Positions 20,378 to 28,669 are shown, numbered from the stretch's first letter. The stretch is 36,153 nucleotides of DNA from Oscillospiraceae bacterium (GCA_015065605.1 SVPZ01000027.1:1-36153); one strand, 5' to 3'. Notes: generated from the letters alone by a model not told the origin. Made by a program: numbers and translations.

Positions 20378-23170
20378 TTATTCTTGTGTTTCGGGGTCGG
20401 GGGTAGGATCAGGAACAGGGTCAGGATCGGGATCGGGATCAGGATCGGGGTCAGGATCGGGGTCAGGATCAGGGTCAGGATCAGGATCGGGGTCAGGATC
20501 GGGGTTAGGATCAGGGTCAGGATCGGGATCAGGATCGGGATCAGGATCAGGATCGGGAGTAGGATCAGGAGTAGGAGTAGGGGTAGGGGTAGGAGTAGGA
20601 GTAGGATCGGAAGAAACATCAGATGAAGTGTCTGAAGAAACGTCCGAGGAAGTATCAGAGGAAGTATCAGAAGAAGTATTGCCGGATAAAGTGTCGTTTG
20701 GCTGTGGCGTTAAATTTCTTGCTTCATACCATGCTTTTGGATATACGGGAGAAGGATTCACGGCATAGGTTACACCTGTGGCATCGGATGTGATTTCTTT
20801 GGCAAATACAACGAGTCTGGCATTCTCGAAAGAATCGTTTGTGGTTACCAACGTAAGCAAAGAATCGGTTGCTGTGATTTCAGCATTGGTAATATAAAGA
20901 TTTTTTGCTTTAAGTTCATTTGCCCAAGTGTTAAAATCACTAATACTCTTAAAGCCTGAACGTGAGAAATCAAAGAGATGTCCGTCGTCGTCATCTTTTG
21001 ATGCGTTTGTTATTATAACGGCGAAAACCTTATATGTTCTGTCTTTATCTTGGGTGTGAAGAGAAATAACGTTATTCTCTTTTATAAATGATAAATCCTG
21101 AAAATCGTTAAGTATTCCGAACATGGTGCCGTCGTCCATATTCTGACCGTAAATAACAAGGTTTTTACTTTCGTTTTCGGTTGCGATTTTATTTCTATAG
21201 TCAAAGAATAACGCACCGTAACGGCTCTTTTGCTTGTTCATATTATTCTTTGCGTAAAAAGAGTTGTCGCTCGTCTGATAAACAGGATTATTAAGGGTTG
21301 TATCGCCCATCTTTATCCAAGCAGTAAAATCGCTGTTTTCAGCTTTGAGTTTTGAGAAAGCTTCTGTTTTAGAAAGGGTAGAGAAAATTTCTCTTGCATC
21401 CTCTAACTGTGAGCGATCACGGTAGGTCGTTGAAAAATACTTTGCAATAAATGCGGTAAAAACAAGCACAACTGCAATAACCGCAATAAAGGCTATTTTT
21501 AACCAGTTAGGCGCTTTTGAAGAACCTTTTTCTCTTTTGAATATATTTCGAAGGGGTATATCTTCATCATCTTCATCGTCGAGGTATATACCTTGTTCGT
21601 TAAAGTTTTCTGCCTCTAATTCGGGAGTATCGTCAGAAGTATCTTCATCGTTGATAAAATCTGCAAAACTTTCAGTATTTGAAGCAGAAATCTCGGAAAC
21701 AACAGCTTCTTCAACGGGTTCTTCGATTATAAGCGCGGGTTCTTCGGGTATATCAAGATTTTCCTTGGAAGTTTCGGGAATTTCTTTGTTGGGAATAAAA
21801 GTGACAGGTTCTGCAACTTCTTCTATTACGGGAGTCTCTTTTATAACTTCATCAACAATAACGTCGTTATTAATAACTATCGGTTCTTCTTCAACGTCAT
21901 TAAAGCCGTTAAACTCCGGTTGTGCGAGAAGGGCGGTTAATTTTGATTCGTCACAGTATCCGTCTAAAACTTCGGGGAGTACCAAAATATACCTTCTGAT
22001 AAGGTCAAGAGCAGTAGCGCAGGAATATTCTCTGATTTTATCTCTGCTTTCGTTTTCGGGAAGATTAATTGAGCGAATCCAATATTTTTCGCCGTTAAAC
22101 ATAGCAATATATACGGTGCCCACTTCTTTTCCTTCACTCTTTGAAGGACCTGCAACGCCTGTAATACCTATACCAAGCTTAGAACCGCTTAGTTTATAAA
22201 TTCCTTTGGCTAAAGCGGCAGCAGTTTCTTTGCTTACTGCACCGTAGGTGTTAATGGTATCTTCGCTGACTCCAAGAGCATCCTTTTTTATTCTGTTTGA
22301 ATATGCACAAATACCGATTTCGAGAACGCTTGAAGCACCTGAAACCGAGGTGATGGTTTCAGATAACATACCACCGGTACAACTTTCGGCGGTGGATACG
22401 GTAAGACCTGATTTCTTTAAGGCGTCAACGGTTACCTCCGCAAGACTTCTGGCACCTACCTCGTAAATGCAATTTCCAAACGTTTCTCTGATTTCGTTGA
22501 TTGCTATATTACATACTCTGTCGGCTTCTGACATATTTTTAGCGCAGGCAGATATTTCAAGGCGAACCTTTCCGTCGGTGCTGTAACGGCTGATACGAAC
22601 GGGATATTTGTTCTTAAGCGCTTTTATTACAGAGGAAAGCTGAGTTTCGTTTGCATCGAAGAGCTTTAATTTTGCGCGTGACAAATGTTTGCCTTTCTTT
22701 TCTGCAAAATAAGGGAGAATTAAGTCATCGGCAAGTTTGGAAATAGAAGCGTAATCGTCAGGAATTACAAAGAAAATTTTGCCAAATACCCTAACCGAAA
22801 ATGCGGCAATACCGCTTTGTCTGTCAAAGCAAACCTTAGCACTGGCAGGGAAAGAAATTTTCTCAGCGGTAACCTCTTCGCCTTTTCTTAAAAGACAATT
22901 TTTATATTCCTCGTTGATATTGTATCTAAGTTTATAATACTGTTTTAATACCTTTTTTGAAATTTCTATATCTCCGCATAGGAAAATGACGTTGCTTTCA
23001 ACAGAAGCTTCCTTAATAGCATTGATAATCTGTTTAACGTTGTTGGTTGTTATGGTGCGTTCGGGTGGGTCGAGTTCTAACTGTGCAAGGAGAGTACAAA
23101 GTTGTTTTTCACAACCGAGAACGTCTTCGTTATCCTTGCCTGAAGCAAAACAAATAATTTCAGTATGCAT
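20378..23170 (-). CDS. CinA-like protein fused to membrane-anchored sortase B-like domain (catalytic His and Cys replaced)
   Basis: The 930-residue protein has a degenerate MoCF-like part (about 1-160), a KH-like CinA middle domain (165-235), and a full PncC nicotinamide-nucleotide amidase domain (240-395) with AESCTGG (S263), Y290 and TGVAGP (337-342). An acidic linker (425-540), one membrane helix (about 557-576) and a class-B-sortase-like domain (577-795) follow. In that last domain YGQNMDDGTMFG has Gln (Q676) where sortases have the catalytic His, and TLVTT has Thr (T777) for the catalytic Cys; the Arg (R785) is kept. The C-terminus is SSDT, TP and DP repeats (about 832-920). The amidase should be cytoplasmic, the sortase-like domain outside. 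Ordinary CinA has only about 410 residues. The ribosome site is AAAGGAAGG. It is 14 bases from thiI. Confidence 0.88.
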   Translation of the reverse strand: MHTEIICFASGKDNEDVLGCEKQLCTLLAQLELDPPERTITTNNVKQIINAIKEASVESNVIFLCGDIEISKKVLKQYYKLRYNINEEYKNCLLRKGEEVTAEKISFPASAKVCFDRQSGIAAFSVRVFGKIFFVIPDDYASISKLADDLILPYFAEKKGKHLSRAKLKLFDANETQLSSVIKALKNKYPVRISRYSTDGKVRLEISACAKNMSEADRVCNIAINEIRETFGNCIYEVGARSLAEVTVDALKKSGLTVSTAESCTGGMLSETITSVSGASSVLEIGICAYSNRIKKDALGVSEDTINTYGAVSKETAAALAKGIYKLSGSKLGIGITGVAGPSKSEGKEVGTVYIAMFNGEKYWIRSINLPENESRDKIREYSCATALDLIRRYILVLPEVLDGYCDESKLTALLAQPEFNGFNDVEEEPIVINNDVIVDEVIKETPVIEEVAEPVTFIPNKEIPETSKENLDIPEEPALIIEEPVEEAVVSEISASNTESFADFINDEDTSDDTPELEAENFNEQGIYLDDEDDEDIPLRNIFKREKGSSKAPNWLKIAFIAVIAVVLVFTAFIAKYFSTTYRDRSQLEDAREIFSTLSKTEAFSKLKAENSDFTAWIKMGDTTLNNPVYQTSDNSFYAKNNMNKQKSRYGALFFDYRNKIATENESKNLVIYGQNMDDGTMFGILNDFQDLSFIKENNVISLHTQDKDRTYKVFAVIITNASKDDDDGHLFDFSRSGFKSISDFNTWANELKAKNLYITNAEITATDSLLTLVTTNDSFENARLVVFAKEITSDATGVTYAVNPSPVYPKAWYEARNLTPQPNDTLSGNTSSDTSSDTSSDVSSDTSSDVSSDPTPTPTPTPTPTPDPTPDPDPDPDPDPDPDPDPNPDPDPDPDPDPDPDPDPDPDPDPDPDPDPVPDPTPDPETQE
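20405..20677. repeat. Tandem short-period repeat tract encoding DP, TP and SSDT repeats
   Basis: On the plus strand, 20405-20570 is built of the hexamers TCAGGA, TCGGGA and close variants (Asp-Pro codons on the minus strand). The neighbouring 20570-20605 codes Thr-Pro repeats, and 20606-20677 codes SSDT/SSDV repeats. All periods are multiples of 3, so changes in copy number alter protein length without shifting the frame. Confidence 0.9.
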
Positions 23171-23184
23171 AATATTTCCTTCCT

Positions 23185-24375
23185 TTAAACTGCTTCACCG
23201 TCACGGGTGATGCGTGTATATAAAGTTTCATTAATAGCCTTTTCAATAAGGGGTTCGAAATCGAATACGCTTTCAGCCTCTTGACAATCTTCGATAGTAG
23301 GACGTGTGCGCGGATGTTTTGGAGTGAATACGGTACAACAATCTTCGTATGGAAGTATTGAAGTTTCAAAGGCATCGATTTTTCTTGAAATGATTATAAT
23401 ATCTTCCTTGTCCATTCCTATTAAAGGACGAAGAACGGGGAGTTCCTTTGTTACTATGTCGGTAACACCGATGGCGGGTAGGGTCTGACTTGCTACCTGT
23501 CCCAAACTTTCGCCCGTGATAAGAGCCTTGCTTCCTGAAGCAACGGCAAGTTTTTCGGATATGCGCATCATCATACGGCGCATTATAAGAGTAAAGTATT
23601 CTTCTTTGCAGTTTTCTGCAATTGCTTCCTGAATTTCGGTAAAGGGTACAAGCGCTAGTCGTATATCACCGCTGTAAGCCGCAACCTTTTCGAGCAAGGT
23701 TTTTACCTTTTTCTCAGCAAGCGGTCCCGTATAAGGAGGACTTGCAAAATGGACGGCATTAAGCGTCAAGCCTCTCTTTGCCATCAGATATGCCGCAACG
23801 GGACTGTCGATACCGCCTGAAATAAGAATAGTGGCTTTACCCGAAGACCCAACGGGAAGTCCGCCGGCACCGTGAATTTGTCCGGCATGTATATAAGCGG
23901 CATAGTCACGAATTTCTACCGATACGACTATATCGGGGTTTTTAACGTCAACTTTAAGGTAAGGCATAGCCGATAAAATGGCGCCGCCCACCTGAGCTGA
24001 GATTTCAGGGGAGGTGAAAGGGAAGGATTTATCGCTTCTTTTGGCTATAACCTTAAAGGTTTTAACCTTGCTTAAAGCGGGTTTTACGTAATCGGCTACC
24101 ACCGATAAGATTTCATCCATATCCTTGTTTAACGCAGCGCAACGACTAAAAGCGGCTATACCGAAAATCTTGCTTACTCGGTCTATGGCTTCTTCAAAAT
24201 CAAATTCGTCCTCAACGGGTTCGATATAAATAGTTGATTGAGCGTTTTTTATGCTTATTTTTCCTAAATCCTTAAGTCTTCGGCGAATGGTTTTTATAAG
24301 CATACTCTCAAAGGTGCTTCTGTTAAGTCCCTTCAGAACAAGTTCACCGTTTTTTATAAGTATAATTTCTTTCAT
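23185..24375 (-). CDS. thiI: tRNA 4-thiouridine synthase ThiI (no rhodanese domain)
   Basis: ThiI adenylates U8 of tRNA and inserts sulphur to give 4-thiouridine; some homologues also serve thiazole synthesis. The 396-residue protein has the N-terminal ferredoxin-like region (KNGELVLKGLNRSTFE), a THUMP domain (about residues 60-165) and the PP-loop SGGIDSP (186-192). The C-terminal rhodanese domain of E. coli ThiI is absent, as in Bacillus, where a dedicated cysteine desulfurase delivers sulphur directly. The upstream gene here encodes just such a desulfurase, overlapping by one base (TAATG), which supports direct pairing. The CEYC-like rhodanese chemistry is thus not expected. Confidence 0.95.
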   Translation of the reverse strand: MKEIILIKNGELVLKGLNRSTFESMLIKTIRRRLKDLGKISIKNAQSTIYIEPVEDEFDFEEAIDRVSKIFGIAAFSRCAALNKDMDEILSVVADYVKPALSKVKTFKVIAKRSDKSFPFTSPEISAQVGGAILSAMPYLKVDVKNPDIVVSVEIRDYAAYIHAGQIHGAGGLPVGSSGKATILISGGIDSPVAAYLMAKRGLTLNAVHFASPPYTGPLAEKKVKTLLEKVAAYSGDIRLALVPFTEIQEAIAENCKEEYFTLIMRRMMMRISEKLAVASGSKALITGESLGQVASQTLPAIGVTDIVTKELPVLRPLIGMDKEDIIIISRKIDAFETSILPYEDCCTVFTPKHPRTRPTIEDCQEAESVFDFEPLIEKAINETLYTRITRDGEAV

Positions 24376-25508
24376 TATTTTTTAAACCTTCTCATTTTTT
24401 CCGTGATTTTTAATATGGCGTTTTTTAGTGTTTCGATTTCTTCCAAAGTGTTTTCTCTTGAAAAACTTATACGAATAGCGCTGTCAATTCGGTCGTTGCT
24501 TAATCCTATTTCACTAAGCACGTAACTTCTGTGGCCTTTGGCACAGGCACTGCCTTTTGATACGTAGATATTTTCTAAAGCCAGAGCATTTAACATAGGC
24601 TCGGATTTATAACCGTCAATTGAAATATTAAGAATGTAGGGAAGCGCGTTATCCGGAGAATTGAATTTTATGGCTTTTACCTCTGAAAGAATTTCTTTGG
24701 CTTTTAAATAAAATTCTTGTTGCAGAGTTAACTGCTTGTTCGGGTCGGGCAACGCTTTAACTGCGGCGCCGAGTCCTGCAATTAAAGGTGCGGCCTCGGT
24801 ACCGGAACGAAGTCCTTTTTCCTGACCTCCGCCGTAAATTACGGGATGAATGTTTATTCCTGATTTTTTATATAGAAATCCAATTCCTTTTGAGGCGTGT
24901 ATTTTGTGACCGCTGGCGCTCATTAAATCTACACCGAGATTCGATACTTTTATGGGAAGTTTTCCGAAACCCTGAACGGCATCGCAGTGAAGAAGAGCAG
25001 GGGAGTTTTTTTCTTTGATGATTTTTGAGGCCATTTCAATAGGCTCGACAGAGCCGATTTCATTGTTGACCAGCATAATTGAAACAAGTATGGTGTTGCC
25101 GTCGATTTCTTTTCTTAAATCTTCTTCCTTTATTTGTCCGTTTTCGTTTGGAGAAAGAAGAACTATTTCGTATCCGTCGTCCTTTAACTTTTTTAAGGCT
25201 TCAAGAACGGATGGGTGTTCTATAGCGGTAGAAACGATTTTTTTGCCTTTTTTCTTAAGAGCGTTTACACAGCCGAAAATCGCCAGATTGTTGGCTTCGG
25301 TTCCGCTGCCTGTAAAAAATATTTCATCGGGCTTTGCTCCGATAAAATTTGCAACCGTTTTTCGTGAGTCCTCTATTATTTCAAGAGCACTGATACCGTG
25401 TGAATAGGTAGAGGATGGATTTCCCCAATTTTCACAAAGAGCGTTGTTTATTGCTTCTACAGCAGTTTTGCAAGGTTTTGTTGTAGCACTGTTATCAAGA
25501 TATATCAT
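24375..25508 (-). CDS. Cysteine desulfurase (NifS/IscS family)
   Basis: This PLP enzyme removes sulphur from cysteine to form an enzyme persulphide. The 377-residue product begins MIYLDNSATTKP, has GSGTEANNLAI, the substrate loop LVNNEIGSVEPI, the cofactor lysine in SASGHKIHASKG (K202), and the catalytic cysteine in KGSACAKGHRS (C322). The GGGQEKGLRSGTEA motif is also present. Its one-base overlap with thiI suggests it serves tRNA thiolation, equivalent to Bacillus NifZ, rather than general iron-sulphur assembly. It is the first gene of the minus-strand operon and has a consensus promoter. The ribosome site AAAAAGGA is rather distant from the ATG (about 12 bases). Confidence 0.94.
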   Translation of the reverse strand: MIYLDNSATTKPCKTAVEAINNALCENWGNPSSTYSHGISALEIIEDSRKTVANFIGAKPDEIFFTGSGTEANNLAIFGCVNALKKKGKKIVSTAIEHPSVLEALKKLKDDGYEIVLLSPNENGQIKEEDLRKEIDGNTILVSIMLVNNEIGSVEPIEMASKIIKEKNSPALLHCDAVQGFGKLPIKVSNLGVDLMSASGHKIHASKGIGFLYKKSGINIHPVIYGGGQEKGLRSGTEAAPLIAGLGAAVKALPDPNKQLTLQQEFYLKAKEILSEVKAIKFNSPDNALPYILNISIDGYKSEPMLNALALENIYVSKGSACAKGHRSYVLSEIGLSNDRIDSAIRISFSRENTLEEIETLKNAILKITEKMRRFKK

Positions 25509-25550
25509 TTTTTTGAGCGTTCCTTTTTATAGGTGTATATATACTCATAT

Positions 25551-25579
25551 ATTATATTATAAAATTAATAAATACGCAA
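25551..25579 (-). promoter_or_regulatory. Promoter of the minus-strand nifS-thiI-cinA operon
   Basis: On the minus strand TTGCGT (25579-25574), a 17-base spacer and a perfect TATAAT (25556-25551) precede the desulfurase start by 42 bases. The -35 hexamer is one arm of a palindrome, ACGCAA (25574-25579) with TTGCGT (25587-25592), that could be an operator. Confidence 0.75.
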
Positions 25580-25657
25580 GGGGTTTTTGCGTTTGAGAAA
25601 GAATATTTTGTAAAAAAATCGGTTTTAAAAAAAGTTTTAAAAAAATTAAATTTCCTA

Positions 25658-25686
25658 TTGATTTTTTTTTAGTTTTGTAGTATAAT
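25658..25686 (+). promoter_or_regulatory. Sigma-A promoter of rplS
   Basis: TTGATT (25658-25663), a 17-base spacer and a perfect TATAAT (25681-25686). Transcription would begin near 25693 and give a leader of about 120 bases before rplS. The region between this and the divergent nifS promoter (25580-25657) is AT-rich with no other clear content. Confidence 0.85.
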
Positions 25687-25692
25687 ACTTGA

Positions 25693-25800
25693 GCATTTGA
25701 TTTCACCTACTCCTTTTAGGTGGGTTTGATGCCGAATAGTTCGACATTAAAGCGGACGGTCCTCTGTCGTATATCGGGTATGAACGTCTGGAAAAATTTA
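25693..25800 (+). promoter_or_regulatory. Structured rplS leader, possibly an L19 autoregulatory leader
   Basis: Between the promoter and the GGAGG of rplS, the RNA can form CACCTA (25704-25709) with TAGGTG (25717-25722), and CGGACG (25753-25758) with CGTCTG (25785-25790, one G-U pair). No T-run or open frame is present. Position and length fit a ribosomal-protein L19 leader as known from low-GC Gram-positives. I assign this from context, not from a covariance match. Confidence 0.5.
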
Positions 25801-25814
25801 GGAGGAAAATTAAA

Positions 25815-26159
25815 ATGGACGCTATTAAGAAGTTGACCGAAGAATGCTTAAAGGCAGAAGCACCGGTAGTAAATATCGGTAGCACCGTAAAGGTACACGT
25901 ACGCATTAAGGAAGGCGAAAGAGAAAGAATTCAGATTTTCGAAGGTACCGTAATCGCTAAGAATAACAGCGGTATTTCCGAAACCTTCACTGTTCGCAGA
26001 GTTTCCTACGGTGTAGGTGTTGAACGTGTATTCCCCGTTCATTCTCCCAACGTAGCAAAGGTTGAGGTTGTAAGAAACGGCCGCGTTCGCAGAGCTAAGC
26101 TTTATTATCTCCGTGATAGAGTTGGTAAGGCTGCTAAGGTTAAAGAGTTAATCGGCTAA
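25815..26159 (+). CDS. rplS: 50S ribosomal protein L19
   Basis: L19 sits at the 30S-50S interface of the ribosome. The 114-residue protein shows the family sequence almost throughout: [35 protein letters not shown], the [20 protein letters not shown] core and the C-terminal [18 protein letters not shown]. Length is standard. The ATG at 25815 follows TTAGGAGG. Codon choice is more strongly biased than in neighbours (many AAG and GGT), as expected for high expression. An intrinsic terminator follows. Confidence 0.98.
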   Translation: MDAIKKLTEECLKAEAPVVNIGSTVKVHVRIKEGERERIQIFEGTVIAKNNSGISETFTVRRVSYGVGVERVFPVHSPNVAKVEVVRNGRVRRAKLYYLRDRVGKAAKVKELIG

Positions 26160-26169
26160 GAAAAAAGGG

Positions 26170-26200
26170 AAGGAGGCAACCTTAAGTTGTCTCCTTTTTT
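26170..26200 (+). terminator. Intrinsic terminator after rplS
   Basis: AGGAGGCAAC (26171-26180) pairs with GTTGTCTCCT (26186-26195; one G-U pair) around a 5-base loop, followed by a T-run to 26200. Some read-through into lepB is plausible, because no clear promoter is visible in the remaining 34 bases. Confidence 0.88.
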
Positions 26201-26234
26201 CATTATTATCATTTTGTCGGAGGAATAACTGTTT

Positions 26235-26822
26235 ATGGAAAATGAAAACACTAAACAGAAAGAGCCTGTTTCCATAACTAAAGAAGCTTTTGAATGGCTT
26301 GAGGTAGTGGTTAGCGCTATGCTTGCCGTTGTAATTATTTTTACCTTTGTTTTCAGAGTTGCCACCATAGTTGGCGATTCTATGAAGGATACCTTTTATG
26401 AAAATGAAAAGATTATAATCACCGACTGGTTTTATGAGCCGAAGGTTGGTGACGTAGTAGTCGTTTCCCGTAACGTAAGCAATGATTATCATACCGATGA
26501 GAGTGAAGGTCCTATTATTAAGCGTATTATTGCTACCGAAGGACAGACGGTTGATATTGACTTTAATAAAGGTATTGTTTACGTGGACGGTGTAGCCCTT
26601 GACGAACCCTATACAAGAACTCCCACTAATTTACATTATGATATTCAGTTCCCTGTAAGAGTGCCCGACAATCACGTTTTCTGCCTTGGTGATAACCGAA
26701 ACGAATCGCTTGACAGCAGAAGCTCAAGAATAGGCAATAACGGTATGATTGATGAACGCTATATACTGGGCAAGGCGGTTTTCAGAGTATTCCCCTTTGA
26801 CCGCTTCGGAGGAGTTTACTGA
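26235..26822 (+). CDS. lepB: Signal peptidase I
   Basis: The enzyme cleaves signal peptides of Sec/Tat-exported proteins at the outer membrane surface. The 195-residue product has one N-terminal membrane helix (about residues 23-42), then VGDSMKDTF with the catalytic S49, GPIIKRIIATEGQ with the general-base K96, and FCLGDNRNESLDSR (box E). It is the compact Gram-positive type with a single anchor. The ATG at 26235 follows GGAGGA at 26219-26224. The stop overlaps the rbgA start (TGATG). The rplS-lepB-rbgA-rnhB order is typical of Firmicutes. Confidence 0.96.
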   Translation: MENENTKQKEPVSITKEAFEWLEVVVSAMLAVVIIFTFVFRVATIVGDSMKDTFYENEKIIITDWFYEPKVGDVVVVSRNVSNDYHTDESEGPIIKRIIATEGQTVDIDFNKGIVYVDGVALDEPYTRTPTNLHYDIQFPVRVPDNHVFCLGDNRNESLDSRSSRIGNNGMIDERYILGKAVFRVFPFDRFGGVY

Positions 26823-27688
26823 TGAGTGAAGCACAATATATACAGTGGTTTCCGGGTCATATGACAAAAACCCGCAGACAAATGGAAAAGGAACTTTCCT
26901 TAGTGGACGCGGTAGCTGAAATTGTAGATGCCCGTATTCCCGCTTCAAGCCGAAACCCCGATATCCCGAAACTTCTGGGCAAAAAGCCTATGCTTGTTAT
27001 TTTAAATAAATGTGATATGGCTGACAGCGAGGTTACGAGCGGGTGGATAAAATGGTTTGAAGCGCAAAATATTAAAGCGATAGCCGTTGACTGCAGAACG
27101 GGTAAGGGGATTGATAAATTCGTTCCTACCGTTAAAGAAATGCTTTCCGAAAAGCTTAAATCCTATGCTGAAAAAGGTATGGCAGGAAAGCCTTTAAGAC
27201 TTATGGTGGTAGGTATTCCGAACGTTGGAAAATCAACCTTTATAAACCGTATGGCAGGTGTAAACAAGGCTAAAGCCGAAAACCGTCCGGGTGTAACACG
27301 AGGTAATCAGTGGTTTACGGTGGATAAGCAACTTGAATTGCTTGATACTCCGGGTGTTTTGTGGCCTAAGTTCGAGGATATGAGCATTGGTGAACGTCTT
27401 GCGTTTACGGGCGCGGTAAAGGATAACGTAGTTGACGTTGAACTTCTTGGAATGCGCCTTGTTGAAATTCTTGCTTCTTCTTATCCCGAATTGTTAAAAG
27501 ACCGTTACGGAAATCTTGATTTAACTCTGGATTCTTATGATTTACTTGGTGAAATAGCAAAAAAACGAGGTATGGTGGTTCGCGGTGGCGAGGGCGATAC
27601 CTTGAGAGCGGCAACAACTCTTTTGCAGGAATTCAGAAATGCAAAAATAGGAAAAATTTCACTCGAAAGGGTAAAGGAAAATGCCTGA
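26822..27688 (+). CDS. rbgA: Ribosome biogenesis GTPase RbgA/YlqF
   Basis: RbgA is a circularly permuted GTPase needed for late 50S assembly. The 288-residue product shows the permuted motif order: G4 LNKCDM (NKCD 62-65) precedes G1 GIPNVGKST (131-139), then G3 DTPG. The N-terminal [14 protein letters not shown] is highly diagnostic, and the C-terminal ANTAR-like helical region (about 200-288) is present. The start shares one base with the lepB stop. The 3' end overlaps rnhB by 8 bases. Confidence 0.97.
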   Translation: MSEAQYIQWFPGHMTKTRRQMEKELSLVDAVAEIVDARIPASSRNPDIPKLLGKKPMLVILNKCDMADSEVTSGWIKWFEAQNIKAIAVDCRTGKGIDKFVPTVKEMLSEKLKSYAEKGMAGKPLRLMVVGIPNVGKSTFINRMAGVNKAKAENRPGVTRGNQWFTVDKQLELLDTPGVLWPKFEDMSIGERLAFTGAVKDNVVDVELLGMRLVEILASSYPELLKDRYGNLDLTLDSYDLLGEIAKKRGMVVRGGEGDTLRAATTLLQEFRNAKIGKISLERVKENA

Positions 27689-28280
27689 TTACAGTTATGA
27701 AAATAACGCCGCTTTAAAGGGATATGAGTATGTATGCGGAGTGGATGAGGCAGGCAGAGGTCCTCTTGCAGGTCCCGTTTGCGCCGCCGCTGTTATATTA
27801 CCCGAGGGAACGGTTATTGAGGGACTTGACGATTCTAAAAAATTAAGCGAAAAAAAGAGAGAACTGCTTTTTGACGTTATAAAAGAGAAGGCAACGGCTT
27901 TTGGTATAGCCTTTGCAAGTGTGGAAGAGATAGAAGAATTTAATATCCTCGGCGCAACATATCTTGCTATGACTCGCGCTGTTGAACAGTTAGGCGTAAA
28001 GCCCGATTACGTGCTTATAGACGGTAACCGCTTTCCGCCGCAAATTAAAACCGATGGAGAATGTGTTATAAAAGGCGATGCCAAAAGTATGTCAATTGCC
28101 GCCGCAAGTATTCTTGCAAAGGTGACAAGGGACAGACTTTTACTTGAATATGCCGAAAAATATCCGCAGTACGGTTTTGAAAAGCATAAGGGTTACGGCA
28201 CGAAATTGCATGTGGAAGCCATAAAAGAATTTGGTATTACCGAAATTCACCGTCCGTCATTTCTTAAAAAACTGTTATGA
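27681..28280 (+). CDS. rnhB: Ribonuclease HII
   Basis: RNase HII removes ribonucleotides and RNA from RNA-DNA hybrids. The 199-residue protein has the hallmark [14 protein letters not shown] (D22, E23), [13 protein letters not shown], the third acidic site in [30 protein letters not shown], and the end motif [18 protein letters not shown]. It starts inside the last codons of rbgA and its stop overlaps the yraN start (ATGA), so the genes form a coupled chain. Length and motifs are normal. Confidence 0.97.
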   Translation: MPDYSYENNAALKGYEYVCGVDEAGRGPLAGPVCAAAVILPEGTVIEGLDDSKKLSEKKRELLFDVIKEKATAFGIAFASVEEIEEFNILGATYLAMTRAVEQLGVKPDYVLIDGNRFPPQIKTDGECVIKGDAKSMSIAAASILAKVTRDRLLLEYAEKYPQYGFEKHKGYGTKLHVEAIKEFGITEIHRPSFLKKLL

Positions 28281-28642
28281 TAGATATTTATTATATTGGA
28301 AGAAAAGGTGAGGATATTACCGTTGATTTTCTAAAGAAACACGGTTTTTTTATCTTTAAAAGAAATTACAGTTGCCGTTTCGGTGAAATAGATATTATTG
28401 CCGAAAAGGATGATTTGCTTTTATTTGTAGAAGTGAAAACTCGTTTTGAAGATTTTATGGTTTCTCCCGAAGAGGCGGTGGACGTTTTAAAGCAGAAACG
28501 TATAAAGCATACTGCAAGGGATTTTATTTCTAAACTTCACCGTGAATACCGTTACCGTTTTGATGTATCCGCCATTACTGTAAGGGCAGAAAACGGAGAG
28601 TATAAATTTTCTTTAAACTATATTAAAAATGCATTCGAATAA
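28277..28642 (+). CDS. yraN: UPF0102 family endonuclease-like protein YraN
   Basis: This 121-residue protein belongs to UPF0102, which has a restriction-endonuclease-like fold. Its nuclease-type motif is visible as [17 protein letters not shown], then [20 protein letters not shown], and LFVEVKTR, giving the E-x(n)-D-x(n)-EVK acidic/lysine set. It follows rnhB with a four-base overlap, as in many bacteria, and is probably linked to DNA metabolism; no firm function is known. A terminator follows immediately. Confidence 0.93.
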   Translation: MIDIYYIGRKGEDITVDFLKKHGFFIFKRNYSCRFGEIDIIAEKDDLLLFVEVKTRFEDFMVSPEEAVDVLKQKRIKHTARDFISKLHREYRYRFDVSAITVRAENGEYKFSLNYIKNAFE

Positions 28643-28645
28643 CCG

Positions 28646-28669
28646 AAAAGCACCCTTTCGGGTGCTTTT
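28646..28669. terminator. Bidirectional terminator between yraN and the DUF1540 gene
   Basis: AAAAGCACCC (28646-28655) and GGGTGCTTTT (28660-28669) form a 10-bp stem with a TTTC loop. The A/T ends of the stem give a short T-run in either direction, so it can serve both convergent genes. Confidence 0.88.

Noticed and set aside
20372-20626. Plus-strand open frame coding Arg/Ile/Gly repeats, and a minus-strand frame of Leu/Pro/Ile repeats, over the hexamer tract.
   Set aside because: They are frame shadows of the Asp-Pro repeat; short-period repeats remain open in several frames. No ribosome site or promoter.
20378-23170. The CinA and sortase-like parts being two genes joined by a sequencing frameshift.
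   Set aside because: The frame is continuous, no ribosome site or start stands before the sortase-like part, and the linker shows the acidic character also found in the neighbouring membrane protein, so a real fusion is the simpler reading.
23250-23275. GGTTCGAAATCGAA, like a tRNA T-loop, inside the thiI region.
   Set aside because: It is coding sequence of thiI, and no acceptor, D or anticodon stem can be formed around it. No tRNA or rRNA gene was seen in the window.
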